64,000 bases of DNA. It comes from Winslowiella toletana. Its GTDB lineage: Bacteria > Pseudomonadota > Gammaproteobacteria > Enterobacterales > Enterobacteriaceae. A model generated the notes under the pieces. It searched no databases and had not been told where the DNA came from. It was given only the letters and a program-made list of their open reading frames with translations. A program made the translations under genes and the position numbers. The DNA is taken from contig NZ_JAGGMQ010000001.1 in NCBI RefSeq assembly GCF_017875465.1, forward strand, positions 2,666,001 to 2,730,000, written 5' to 3'. Position 1 is the stretch's first letter. Each line of letters starts with the position of its first letter. Positions 45,174-54,709 of this stretch are shown here, in pieces.

Positions 45174-48100
45174 GTGAGTAACAGAACAGAAGCGCTGCAA
45201 CAGCAGCTCGCGAAACGCATCATGGTGCTGGATGGCGGCATGGGCACAATGATCCAAAGTTATAAGCTGGAAGAGAGCGACTTTCGCGGCGAGCGGTTTG
45301 CTGACTGGCAGAGCGATCTGAAGGGTAATAATGACCTGCTGGTACTGACACGGCCTGACATTATCAGCGCTATCCATGACGGCTATCTGGCCGCCGGTGC
45401 TGATATTCTCGAAACCAACACCTTTAACTCCACCACTATCGCGATGGCGGATTACCATATGGAATCGCTGTCGGCGGAGATTAACTTCGTGGCGGCGAAA
45501 CTGGCGCGCGCCAGCGCCGATGAGTGGACAGCGAAAACCCCGCACCGTCCGCGCTATGTGGCTGGCGTACTGGGGCCGACCAACCGTACCTGCTCCATCT
45601 CACCGGATGTGAATGACCCGGCTTTCCGTAACGTCACCTTTGATCAGCTGGTGGAAGCCTACCGCGAATCGACGCGCGCGCTGGTGGAAGGCGGCTCCGA
45701 TCTGATTATGATCGAAACGGTATTTGATACCCTTAACGCCAAAGCGGCGATCTTCGCGGTGCAGACTGAATTTGACGCGCTGGGCGTCGATCTGCCGCTG
45801 ATGATCTCCGGCACCATCACCGATGCATCCGGGCGTACGCTCTCCGGTCAGACCACCGAGGCTTTCTATAACTCATTGCGCCATGCGCAACCGCTGTCAT
45901 TTGGTCTTAACTGCGCGCTGGGCCCGGATGAGTTGCGTCAGTATGTGGCGGAGCTGTCACGGCTGGCGGAATGCTATGTTACCGCGCATCCGAATGCCGG
46001 TCTGCCGAACGCCTTTGGTGAATACGATCTTGATGCCACTATTATGGCTGAGCAGATTGGCGAATGGGCGCGGGCGGGATTCCTGAATATTGTCGGCGGC
46101 TGCTGCGGCACCACGCCGGAACATATCGCCGCGATTGCGCAGATTGTCGATGGCGTCGCGCCGCGCCAGCTGCCGGATATTCCGGTGGCCTGCCGCCTCT
46201 CTGGTCTTGAGCCGCTGAATATCAGCGCCGAATCGCTGTTTGTTAACGTCGGCGAACGTACCAATGTCACCGGCTCGGCGAAATTTAAACGGCTGATTAA
46301 AGAAGAAAAATATAACGAAGCGCTGGAAGTGGCACTGCAACAGGTAGAAAGCGGCGCGCAGATTATCGATATCAATATGGATGAGGGGATGCTCGACGCC
46401 GAAGCGGCGATGGTGCGTTTCCTCAATCTGATTGCCGGTGAACCTGATATCGCGCGCGTGCCAATTATGATCGACTCCTCTAAATGGGAGGTGATCGAGA
46501 AAGGGCTGAAATGCATTCAGGGCAAAGGCATAGTTAACTCTATCTCGATGAAAGAGGGAGTGGACGCTTTTATCCACCATGCGAAGCTGGTGCGTCGCTA
46601 CGGTGCGGCAATGGTGGTTATGGCCTTCGATGAAGTGGGGCAGGCGGATACCCGCGCGCGCAAAATCGAAATCTGCCGTCGCGCCTATAAAATTCTGACC
46701 GAAGAGGTCGGTTTCCCGCCGGAAGATATTATTTTTGACCCGAATATCTTTGCCGTGGCCACCGGGATTGAAGAGCACAATAACTACGCGCAGGACTTTA
46801 TCGGCGCTTGTGAAGATATTAAACGTGAACTGCCGCATGCAATGATCTCCGGCGGTGTCTCCAACGTCTCGTTCTCATTCCGGGGTAACGATCCGGTACG
46901 TGAAGCGATTCACGCGGTATTCCTCTATTACGCCATCCGCAACGGCATGGATATGGGTATCGTCAATGCCGGTCAGCTGGCGATTTACGACGATCTGTCG
47001 GCGGAGCTGCGTGATGCGGTCGAAGATGTGGTGCTGAATCGTCGCGACGACGGCACTGAACGCCTGCTCGAGCTGGCGGAAAAATATCGCGGCAGCAAAT
47101 CTGGCGATGAAAGCAATAAACAGCTGGCGGAATGGCGCAGCTGGGAAGTGGAAAAACGGCTCGAATACTCGCTGGTAAAAGGCATCACCGAATTTATTGA
47201 AGCCGACACCGAAGAGGCGCGGCAGAAAGTGGCGCGTCCAATCGAAGTGATTGAAGGCTCGCTGATGGCCGGGATGAATGTGGTTGGCGATCTGTTTGGC
47301 GAAGGCAAAATGTTCCTGCCGCAGGTGGTGAAATCCGCGCGCGTAATGAAGCAGGCGGTGGCTTACCTGGAACCGTATATCGAAGCCAGTAAAGAGAAGG
47401 GCCAGACCAACGGCAAAATCGTGCTGGCGACGGTAAAAGGCGATGTCCACGATATCGGTAAAAACATTGTCGGCGTGGTGTTGCAGTGTAATAACTACGA
47501 AATTATCGATCTCGGTGTGATGGTGCCGGGGGAGAAAATCCTGAAAACCGCGCGTGAAGTGAATGCCGATATTATCGGCCTTTCCGGGCTGATCACCCCG
47601 TCGCTGGATGAGATGGTCAACGTGGCGAAAGAGATGGAGCGCCAGGGCTTTACCCTGCCACTGCTGATTGGCGGCGCTACCACTTCGAAAGCGCATACTG
47701 CGGTGAAAATTGAGCAGAACTACAGTGGCCCGACGGTATATGTGCAGAACGCTTCGCGCACCGTGGGCGTGGTATCGGCACTGCTCTCCGCTACCCAGCA
47801 TGATGATTTTGTCGCGCGCACGCGTAAAGAGTACGACACCGTGCGTATTCAGCATGCGCGTAAAAAACCGCGTACGCCGCCGGTCAGCTTGCAGACTGCG
47901 CGTGATAACGATTTCGCTTTTGACTGGCAACACTATACGCCGCCGGTGGCGCATCGCCTCGGGGTTAGCGCGGTGGAGGCCTCTATCGATACGCTGCGTA
48001 ACTACATCGACTGGACGCCATTCTTTATGACCTGGTCGCTGGCGGGCAAATATCCGCGCATCCTTGAAGATGAAGTGGTGGGAGAAGAGGCGAAGCGCCT

Positions 48101-48857
48101 GCTTGCTGATGCCAATGCGATGCTGGATCAGCTGCACAATCAGGGCACGCTTAATCCGCGTGGCGTGGTGGGAATTTTCCCGGCCAACCGTGTCGGCGAT
48201 GATATTGAAATTTATCAGGATGAATCACGCTCCCATGTGATTCAAATCAGTCATCACTTGCGTCAGCAGACGGAAAAAACCGGCTTTGCCAACTACTGCC
48301 TGGCCGATTTTGTCGCGCCAAAATCCAGCGGTAAAGCCGACTATCTTGGCGCCTTTGCGGTCACCGGTGGGCTGGAGGAGGATGAGCTGGCGGCAGCCTT
48401 TGATGCGCAGCACGATGATTACAATAAAATCATGGTGAAAGCGCTGGCGGATCGTCTGGCGGAAGCCTTTGCCGAGTATCTGCATGAGCGGGTGCGTAAG
48501 GTAATTTGGGGCTTTGCCGCCAATGAAAATCTCAGTAATGAAGAACTGATCCGTGAAAACTATCAGGGCATTCGTCCGGCGCCAGGCTATCCGGCGTGTC
48601 CGGAGCATACCGAGAAGGCCACCATCTGGAAATTACTGGATGTGGAACGCCATACCGGCATGAAACTGACCGAATCTTTCGCCATGTGGCCGGGCGCGGC
48701 GGTGTCCGGCTGGTATTTCAGCCATGCCGAAAGCAAATATTTTGCTGTCGCCCAGTTGCAGCGCGATCAGATTGAAGATTACGCCGCGCGTAAAGGGATG
48801 CCGGTAACCGACGTCGAGCGCTGGCTGGCGCCCAACCTTGGCTATGATGCGGATTAA
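45174..48857 (+). CDS. metH: Cobalamin-dependent methionine synthase
   Basis: MetH, 1227 residues from the GTG at 45174, exactly the E. coli length. It transfers the methyl group of methyltetrahydrofolate through cobalamin to homocysteine. The domain order is intact: homocysteine barrel (about 1-350) with zinc cysteines including GGCCGTT; folate barrel (about 355-645); cobalamin cap and Rossmann domain with [11 protein letters not shown] (the cobalt-ligating His, about 759); and the reactivation domain (about 900-1227) with [15 protein letters not shown]. The GTG start is chosen because AGAGG precedes it and the product aligns with E. coli; an ATG 48 nt upstream adds residues without family support. 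It needs cobalamin, so the cell must make or import B12. Downstream, foreign-looking genes replace the usual direct neighbour yjbB. Confidence 0.97.
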   Translation: MSNRTEALQQQLAKRIMVLDGGMGTMIQSYKLEESDFRGERFADWQSDLKGNNDLLVLTRPDIISAIHDGYLAAGADILETNTFNSTTIAMADYHMESLSAEINFVAAKLARASADEWTAKTPHRPRYVAGVLGPTNRTCSISPDVNDPAFRNVTFDQLVEAYRESTRALVEGGSDLIMIETVFDTLNAKAAIFAVQTEFDALGVDLPLMISGTITDASGRTLSGQTTEAFYNSLRHAQPLSFGLNCALGPDELRQYVAELSRLAECYVTAHPNAGLPNAFGEYDLDATIMAEQIGEWARAGFLNIVGGCCGTTPEHIAAIAQIVDGVAPRQLPDIPVACRLSGLEPLNISAESLFVNVGERTNVTGSAKFKRLIKEEKYNEALEVALQQVESGAQIIDINMDEGMLDAEAAMVRFLNLIAGEPDIARVPIMIDSSKWEVIEKGLKCIQGKGIVNSISMKEGVDAFIHHAKLVRRYGAAMVVMAFDEVGQADTRARKIEICRRAYKILTEEVGFPPEDIIFDPNIFAVATGIEEHNNYAQDFIGACEDIKRELPHAMISGGVSNVSFSFRGNDPVREAIHAVFLYYAIRNGMDMGIVNAGQLAIYDDLSAELRDAVEDVVLNRRDDGTERLLELAEKYRGSKSGDESNKQLAEWRSWEVEKRLEYSLVKGITEFIEADTEEARQKVARPIEVIEGSLMAGMNVVGDLFGEGKMFLPQVVKSARVMKQAVAYLEPYIEASKEKGQTNGKIVLATVKGDVHDIGKNIVGVVLQCNNYEIIDLGVMVPGEKILKTAREVNADIIGLSGLITPSLDEMVNVAKEMERQGFTLPLLIGGATTSKAHTAVKIEQNYSGPTVYVQNASRTVGVVSALLSATQHDDFVARTRKEYDTVRIQHARKKPRTPPVSLQTARDNDFAFDWQHYTPPVAHRLGVSAVEASIDTLRNYIDWTPFFMTWSLAGKYPRILEDEVVGEEAKRLLADANAMLDQLHNQGTLNPRGVVGIFPANRVGDDIEIYQDESRSHVIQISHHLRQQTEKTGFANYCLADFVAPKSSGKADYLGAFAVTGGLEEDELAAAFDAQHDDYNKIMVKALADRLAEAFAEYLHERVRKVIWGFAANENLSNEELIRENYQGIRPAPGYPACPEHTEKATIWKLLDVERHTGMKLTESFAMWPGAAVSGWYFSHAESKYFAVAQLQRDQIEDYAARKGMPVTDVERWLAPNLGYDAD

Positions 48858-48872
48858 GCGGCGCTAAAAAGG

Positions 48873-48900
48873 CATGGGGCGCATCGGCTGGCGCCCCGTG
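48873..48900. terminator. Hairpin between metH and the 1812-residue gene
   Basis: A 10-bp stem (CATGGGGCGC with GCGCCCCGTG). On the minus strand it is followed by CCTTTTT, so it best serves the large minus-strand gene, and may also end metH transcription. Confidence 0.65.
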
Positions 48901-48904
48901 CCGG

Positions 48905-51900
48905 TTACTTCTGCAGCCGTCGGGCGACCTCTTTGCGGACCAGTGGCTTAATTTCACCTGATGCATACAAAATATGCACCTCGCGCCCGCCTTGCGGGCC
49001 ATAGATATGGACTCCGCTAATGAAAGGACTCCTCGTGGGATCTTCTCCCTCTTCCATCACGTGAATCAGCACTTGCATCGGTTCTTTATCGCTACGTTGC
49101 AGATCTGCATTGATGATGTTGATTAGGTGCAGTAACACCGGACTGTCCAGCGTTAACGTCTGCTCCTTAGTGGTATGCGGTTTCTGAATCAAGCCCCTTC
49201 TGACCAGCTCCCTGCTGTAATGTTTCACCAGGCGAGTGGCATTTGCATCGGGCTGGTAATACTGATTCATATGATGCACCAGAGACGCTATCAGGTGCTC
49301 ATTGTAACCGGTGCCATCTGCCGATGAATTGATCCGTACCGGCACAAAATCAGGAACTGAACTCTGGCCGGTCACATTGAGTCGCTTTTTTTTGTCGATG
49401 CCGCCGTTATCTGAGGGCGCTGTACTCAGCCAACGGGTTAGCACACTGTCTGCTTTCCTTTGTTGTTCAGCCTGCCGCATTGCATTGGCAAAAATGATGG
49501 CGCCTCTGCTACTGTCCGCCTTATGGTTTTCTGACGGTGTTCGCCCGCTATCGATGAGTGTCGTAAGTGGTTGCTGTTGGCTGGCGGGCGTAACCAGTCG
49601 CGCCTCACCGGGGAATGGCGGGATGAGTGGCATTGCTATGTTGCCAGAGAACTGCGCCGCCATCCTGCGGGTTACTGGCGGGGAGGGCGGCGTTGTTATA
49701 ATGCTGGAGAACTGCGCCGTCATCCTGCTGGCTGCTGGCGGGGAGGGCGGCGTTGTTATATTGCTGGAGAACTGCGCTGTCATCCTGCTGGTTGCTGGCG
49801 GAGAGGGTGGCGCTGTCACATTGCTGGAGAACTGCGCCGTCATCCTGCGGAGTGATGTCTGTTGCTGACTGTCGGGCTGCACGGGCATAACCTGTTCTGC
49901 CGCCTTACTGACAAATGTCGGGGGCAGAGATGTTGCTATATTGTCTGAGAAATGCCTGATCGTGGGTATTAATGGCGTGCTGACGTATTGCGTGGCTTCT
50001 GGCGCTGTGCTGCGGTTTCCCGGTGGAGCGGCTATCGTCGGCACTTCAGCTCTTTGCTGCCCCATCAGTCCGCCAGGGAACCGCTGCGCATAGGATGCGT
50101 TTTGAGCAATGCCGGAGAAACTGGCCATAATATTTTCAGCCATTTTTTCCGTGTTGCACAGCGGCGGATAGCCTGTTTGAAATTCTTTAGTGTTATCCTC
50201 CAGAATCTCCGTTACCTCGTAGCGCCTGCTGCCAGTGATAACAAGGCGCATAAACTCCTCTACTGTTACATAAGTGACAAGATTTACGCCGATGGGGAAC
50301 TGTAATGTTTCGGTGACTTCCTCTATGACAGGACCTTTATAATTGGGCATAACGCCTATCTTCTGGTTGATGCCCTGTCTGACCAACTGATAAGGATCAC
50401 AGAATTTATCATCCAGCTTATTTATAATATCTTTACGGCGGACTTTTACTACGAATTTTCCTTCGTACTTAGCGCTGTTATGAAGCATGCTCAAATTTTC
50501 TATCCCATGCCGGTTAATGGCAACTCCACTTTTCCTCACTAGCTTACTGTCAACCCAGTCGGTGAGCGTACAAACAACCAACACCTCCTTTTCAGACCAC
50601 TCATTCATTATCCTCATTTGATCCAGAGCACGTTGCTGGATATCAGCAGAGACCTCTCCCTGCCAGTTTCGCCAGTTATCTTTCTTATCACGTTCAACTT
50701 GCCAGGCGCATGCCTGAAAAAAGTCGCGCAGTTCTCTTTCATAATGATATTTATGCAAGGCACACTCATGATAATATCGATTCAGACTGTGAATATATTC
50801 TTCCTGATAACTCTTAACCTCTTTTCTATACTTTTCTAAAGCATATTGTTTAACTTTAGGGGTGGCCTCCGTGATTTTTTCTTCTGCCATTGCTATTTTA
50901 AATATAAGACTTTCTGAAATATTCCCTTCATCGTCAATAAATTTAATAAAATTTTGCGGACTGCATTGGTTTTTACCCTCGTTATTTTTCTGAATAAATG
51001 CTTTAAATGCGTCATAATTATATATATCGCCTGTTAACTGGTACAGATTTTCAATCATCGGCTGACGCCGGGCATCAATTAATTCCTGCGGTTCTTTAAT
51101 TTCTTCTTGTTGTCCATTAATCAATTTCTGCTGCTTATCACTCTCTTTGGGCCGGAATTCATTACGCATATTTTGCAGGATGGTATGGAAAAAATTGAAA
51201 GTGGCCAATCCATTCAAAAAAGTTAAATCACGGGAAAAACGAATTTCGTTGGAAATATCCATAATTCCTGCTTTTAAATCACCACCTTTATCGAGAAGTT
51301 CATGGATCCTGGCTTTTAAATTAACGCTCTCTTCTGGCGATAGTTTATCTAATTCCTGTCCGTATCCCTGTTTGTTTATTCGCTGTCTCTTTTCTGGGTT
51401 GCCTATAATATTGCAGGCCTTTTCAATATTTTCCCCTATAGCAGATGAGGTGGTATACAATTCAGAAATCGGACGTTCAGCTTCTTTCTTGATCAGATCC
51501 TGCATTTTTTTGAGTGTTTCTTTGATAAAAACCTTCAAAAATTCATGCGGCTGGCCTTTGATTTTATTTTCGGGAGACTTAATATTGCCTGACTTTAAAG
51601 CCTGATACAGCACGAAATCTAAAATACGAAGGCTTTTATCTGGTCGGGAAGCTTCGGGGATCTTCATCATGGCATAGATGCTATCTACGATTTTTTTCTT
51701 ATCCTCTGCGACCAGATTAATATTAACTCTGTTTATGTTTTGGAAAAAAAGTGAAGTCAGAGAGAGTTTTAAGAAGCTATTTTTTAGCTCTGCCATGGCT
51801 TCTATATATCTGTTGTTTTGCTCAAGAAAAGCAAGAAATGCATTATGATTAAAAAAACTAACAACCTGTTGCTTAAATTCATCAAGAGTATTATTACGGT

Positions 51901-54343
51901 CGTAGAGAGTATTCTCGAATGAGGCCTGCAATACTCCAAGGTTAGCGATAATTTCAGGTTTTTTTATAAAAATCTTCTTCATCAAATCAAAGCTTTCGTT
52001 AATATTTGTAATTTCATTGAGAATGGTGAAGATATTAATATACATAACACCCAGGTGACTGATGTCCTCGATATGTGCCATGGTTAGTAACCGATCATTG
52101 CCATTGTTGTGGTTTTCAGTGAGGTCAGCAGAGGTGATATTTGCTTTATCTAAGTCATCTTCAAACATCTTATTTGATAATGACAATATCTCTGCTACTA
52201 CAACGCTGAAGATAACATTTTTTACCCCATTTTTTTGGTATTTATCACGACTAAGTAAGAAATCCAGCATTTCACTCTTGATCTGCTTAGATTGTTTATT
52301 GTTGATATTGAGTTTAAGGCTTAGGTATTTATCGATCATGTTTTCCAGACTGAGACTGTAGTTTTTTGTGATTTGCGCTGGTGACAGATAAACGTTTAGT
52401 TGTCTGTTAATGACGTCGGCAATTTTAGTGACTTTATTCCTTGTATTACTATTAATATAGGTATGGACGATACCATTAATTGTATTTTCGACTGTCTCAT
52501 CGACGTTGAGATTTTTCACATAGGGGCCAGCCCAATATTGAGAACTAGAGGTGTATTTCAACACCAGCTTATTATTCTCGCAATCTTTGCAATTATCGGG
52601 GTTCTCACAATTATCGGAATTATGGAAATTCTCATTGTTACGCATATGTTGCATTACCTGCACCAGGCGCGTAATATCGTTCCAACTGAATTTTCGTGGC
52701 AATAAAGCACCCGCCGCAATAATTGATGCGCAAACTTCTGTATTGGCTTCCTTATTAGCATCAGTATTAGCGTTACCAATTCCAGCAAAAAAAAAGTTAT
52801 CGGAAACTTTCAACTGCTTAAAGAATTCATCTATTTTCAGCGTTGAAGGGTAAAGCTCTTTAATCTTTGCATAAAATTCAGCCGTCTCCCCACCAAGGTG
52901 ATTAACTAAAAAATCTAATATAGTCAGGGAGTTAATTGTATTGACAAATTCTTCACACCGTCGCGGATCAGACAGCAGCAGGGGGCAGTGCTTATTGGCG
53001 ATTTTTTCCAGCTGAAGGGCATCGATGATATTTTTTTGCAATGTCACATCCTTAGATAAAAGATTTTTTAATGTAATGTTGACACCACGACTTTGAATAC
53101 CCAATAAGGTTTTAAAAAACTCATCGCGCTCCAGGTGGTTATATATTCCTGAACGCTTTAACATTATGGTGTTAAGCATTTCTTTGATCTCCCCCATCGT
53201 GCGCGCTTTTGGTATAATATTAAACACCCGCTGAAGACCGCTTAGATTACCTGAGTTGTTGAGTTTGTCTGATTTTATTTTTATTTCATTGACAATGAAT
53301 TCTATATTTTCTCTGGCTTTCAGTGTGTTAAAATAAGCAAGGTGGTTATGTAATTTATCCAAAACCCCCCTGCCAAAGTGGGTGTTCATCAGTCTTTCCT
53401 TTACTCCTTCGTTTTCACACAGACAGGCGACACATTCCATTAAATTTTTCCCATCTAAATTAATTGCACAGATCTGATGAGGGTGTGAACCATTAATCGG
53501 ACTGGACATTGCCTGAATTTTATCCAGCAAGACTTGCTGCTGCTGATCTAATTCAGTGATTGTCACGTCGCGAGGGAATACCTTTTTCATGTCAACTAAT
53601 ATAGATTCTCCCAGCCTGGTCTTGCTAAGATGTGCACGTAGATTTTTGTCGTCTAATATATGGTTGAATAATTCTATATAATCTCTGTTTATAAGAAAAC
53701 CTGCCATTTTTGTATTAAACTCAGTTAAGTCGGGCTGAGAGGGTATACAAATGGCGCAAGTAGTGCCAATCAGTTCCCTTACCCCTTCTGGTGTAACCTG
53801 GTCAACTCTTTGTTCATATATTTTAATATTGGTTTCATAGGTGTTGGCTGCTAATTCGCGTAATGTGCTTCGAAGCTTTTCTTGCTCATTGATAATCTCT
53901 TTGCATATGTTGGCAGCAGTAGTTGCTACTGAAGTTTGTATGCCACTAAAATAGTTTTTATTCTGTGCGAAATGCTGTTCATCAATGGATAACAGCGTTT
54001 TATGGATTAACTTTCTATTTTCATGTGATGATAAGTTCGTCATGTTTTGTGGCGAAAACAGGTGTGTGTCAACAGGGGTGTAGTGGGTGGTGGTGGGCAT
54101 TTTTTTTTTGCAACAAATATTTCGGACCTCAAGCGTGTCCTGGAAGACATTTTTGCCACTGGCTGTAAAATGTTGGGCATCGGATGGTAATCCTGTGTCA
54201 CTGTCACGAAGCGCGCCCATGGTGATGGTTGCGCAGGGGTTGGATGCTATTGTCTTCGTTAAGTCATTTCCGCTCGCCTTTGAAATACTCCAGCTGCTGG
54301 ATGTTTGTACGTTGGCAGAGGTTTGGATTAAATCTGTTGGCAT
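48905..54343 (-). CDS. Giant 1812-residue protein, effector-like, unknown family
   Basis: I do not recognise this 1812-residue protein. The N-terminal ~110 residues are rich in Ser, Thr, Asn and Gln, with no hydrophobic signal peptide, a composition typical of type III-secreted proteins. Residues about 110-1300 look mostly helical and are Lys/Asn/Ile-rich. Two similar helical units are visible (219-258 and 298-337; shared pattern L-x5-L-R/K-x2-L-x2-T-x2-G-x3-L). A Cys cluster NCENPDNCKDCEN lies near residue 580, and one WxxxE motif (WSEKE) near 1248. Residues about 1497-1575 are four tandem 20-residue Pro/Ser/Thr-rich repeats (RMTAQFSSN..TPPSPP). A compact charged C-terminal domain ends the protein. 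Base composition is markedly AT-rich between about 50.7 and 54.3 kb, unlike metH, which suggests horizontal acquisition. It is divergent from the 865-residue gene. It is not AvrE/DspE by motif. A secreted effector is only an inference. Confidence 0.7.
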   Translation of the reverse strand: MPTDLIQTSANVQTSSSWSISKASGNDLTKTIASNPCATITMGALRDSDTGLPSDAQHFTASGKNVFQDTLEVRNICCKKKMPTTTHYTPVDTHLFSPQNMTNLSSHENRKLIHKTLLSIDEQHFAQNKNYFSGIQTSVATTAANICKEIINEQEKLRSTLRELAANTYETNIKIYEQRVDQVTPEGVRELIGTTCAICIPSQPDLTEFNTKMAGFLINRDYIELFNHILDDKNLRAHLSKTRLGESILVDMKKVFPRDVTITELDQQQQVLLDKIQAMSSPINGSHPHQICAINLDGKNLMECVACLCENEGVKERLMNTHFGRGVLDKLHNHLAYFNTLKARENIEFIVNEIKIKSDKLNNSGNLSGLQRVFNIIPKARTMGEIKEMLNTIMLKRSGIYNHLERDEFFKTLLGIQSRGVNITLKNLLSKDVTLQKNIIDALQLEKIANKHCPLLLSDPRRCEEFVNTINSLTILDFLVNHLGGETAEFYAKIKELYPSTLKIDEFFKQLKVSDNFFFAGIGNANTDANKEANTEVCASIIAAGALLPRKFSWNDITRLVQVMQHMRNNENFHNSDNCENPDNCKDCENNKLVLKYTSSSQYWAGPYVKNLNVDETVENTINGIVHTYINSNTRNKVTKIADVINRQLNVYLSPAQITKNYSLSLENMIDKYLSLKLNINNKQSKQIKSEMLDFLLSRDKYQKNGVKNVIFSVVVAEILSLSNKMFEDDLDKANITSADLTENHNNGNDRLLTMAHIEDISHLGVMYINIFTILNEITNINESFDLMKKIFIKKPEIIANLGVLQASFENTLYDRNNTLDEFKQQVVSFFNHNAFLAFLEQNNRYIEAMAELKNSFLKLSLTSLFFQNINRVNINLVAEDKKKIVDSIYAMMKIPEASRPDKSLRILDFVLYQALKSGNIKSPENKIKGQPHEFLKVFIKETLKKMQDLIKKEAERPISELYTTSSAIGENIEKACNIIGNPEKRQRINKQGYGQELDKLSPEESVNLKARIHELLDKGGDLKAGIMDISNEIRFSRDLTFLNGLATFNFFHTILQNMRNEFRPKESDKQQKLINGQQEEIKEPQELIDARRQPMIENLYQLTGDIYNYDAFKAFIQKNNEGKNQCSPQNFIKFIDDEGNISESLIFKIAMAEEKITEATPKVKQYALEKYRKEVKSYQEEYIHSLNRYYHECALHKYHYERELRDFFQACAWQVERDKKDNWRNWQGEVSADIQQRALDQMRIMNEWSEKEVLVVCTLTDWVDSKLVRKSGVAINRHGIENLSMLHNSAKYEGKFVVKVRRKDIINKLDDKFCDPYQLVRQGINQKIGVMPNYKGPVIEEVTETLQFPIGVNLVTYVTVEEFMRLVITGSRRYEVTEILEDNTKEFQTGYPPLCNTEKMAENIMASFSGIAQNASYAQRFPGGLMGQQRAEVPTIAAPPGNRSTAPEATQYVSTPLIPTIRHFSDNIATSLPPTFVSKAAEQVMPVQPDSQQQTSLRRMTAQFSSNVTAPPSPPATSRMTAQFSSNITTPPSPPAASRMTAQFSSIITTPPSPPVTRRMAAQFSGNIAMPLIPPFPGEARLVTPASQQQPLTTLIDSGRTPSENHKADSSRGAIIFANAMRQAEQQRKADSVLTRWLSTAPSDNGGIDKKKRLNVTGQSSVPDFVPVRINSSADGTGYNEHLIASLVHHMNQYYQPDANATRLVKHYSRELVRRGLIQKPHTTKEQTLTLDSPVLLHLINIINADLQRSDKEPMQVLIHVMEEGEDPTRSPFISGVHIYGPQGGREVHILYASGEIKPLVRKEVARRLQK
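49621..49855 (-). repeat. Four tandem 60-bp in-frame repeats
   Basis: Units begin at about 49621, 49681, 49741 and 49801 with a 60-bp period; the middle copies are highly similar and the outer ones more diverged. Each encodes 20 residues with a shared pattern R-M-[TA]-A-Q-F-S-x-N-[IV], then a P-P-S-P-P run. They form a probable flexible proline-rich linker near the C-terminal domain of the giant protein. Confidence 0.93.
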
Positions 54344-54709
54344 AATTATCTTTCCTTAAATTTTCAGTTTTAGTCGTTGCGGGTCGCCTGTTCAACCTCT
54401 GGCGTTTAGCCTGCCGTTGTTTCCCGCCATTCTGGTATAGCAATCATCGGGTTAAAAAAGGTTACCTCAGACTGATTAAAATCATCAATAATGGCCGCAT
54501 GTTTTGGCGTTTTTTAATAACTATTACGTAAATCATCCTGATATGATTTTATTGAAGTTAATATGCAGAAGGAGATGTTCTGCTACGGTGTTATTGATGG
54601 TATTAACAGGGGAATAAAATTTATAGACCGAATGGCTGTTGTGATTTTTATATTTATTAGCGGAAGTTTATTAAGGGTTGAGTAACTAAATATCAAGGAG
54701 GGATACATT
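54344..54709. other. Divergent promoter region between the two large genes
   Basis: A 366-bp AT-rich gap that must hold promoters for both large genes. I searched both strands for the HrpL consensus GGAAC[CT]-N15/16-CCACNNA and found none. No convincing sigma-70 pair with 16-18 bp spacing was assigned. The only clear element is the strong ribosome site AAGGAGGGATACATT before 54710. Confidence 0.5.

Noticed and set aside
49621..49855. Repeat array as a CRISPR
   Set aside because: The repeats are contiguous, in frame with a gene and have no unique spacers.
48905..54343. Giant gene as an AvrE/DspE-family effector (similar length, about 1800 residues)
   Set aside because: I see no beta-propeller repeats, no C-terminal ER-retention-like motif and no similarity to the parts of DspE I know; size alone is not evidence.
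54344..54709. hrp box for either large gene
   Set aside because: No GGAAC[CT] with a CCAC partner at 15-16 bp on either strand of the gap.
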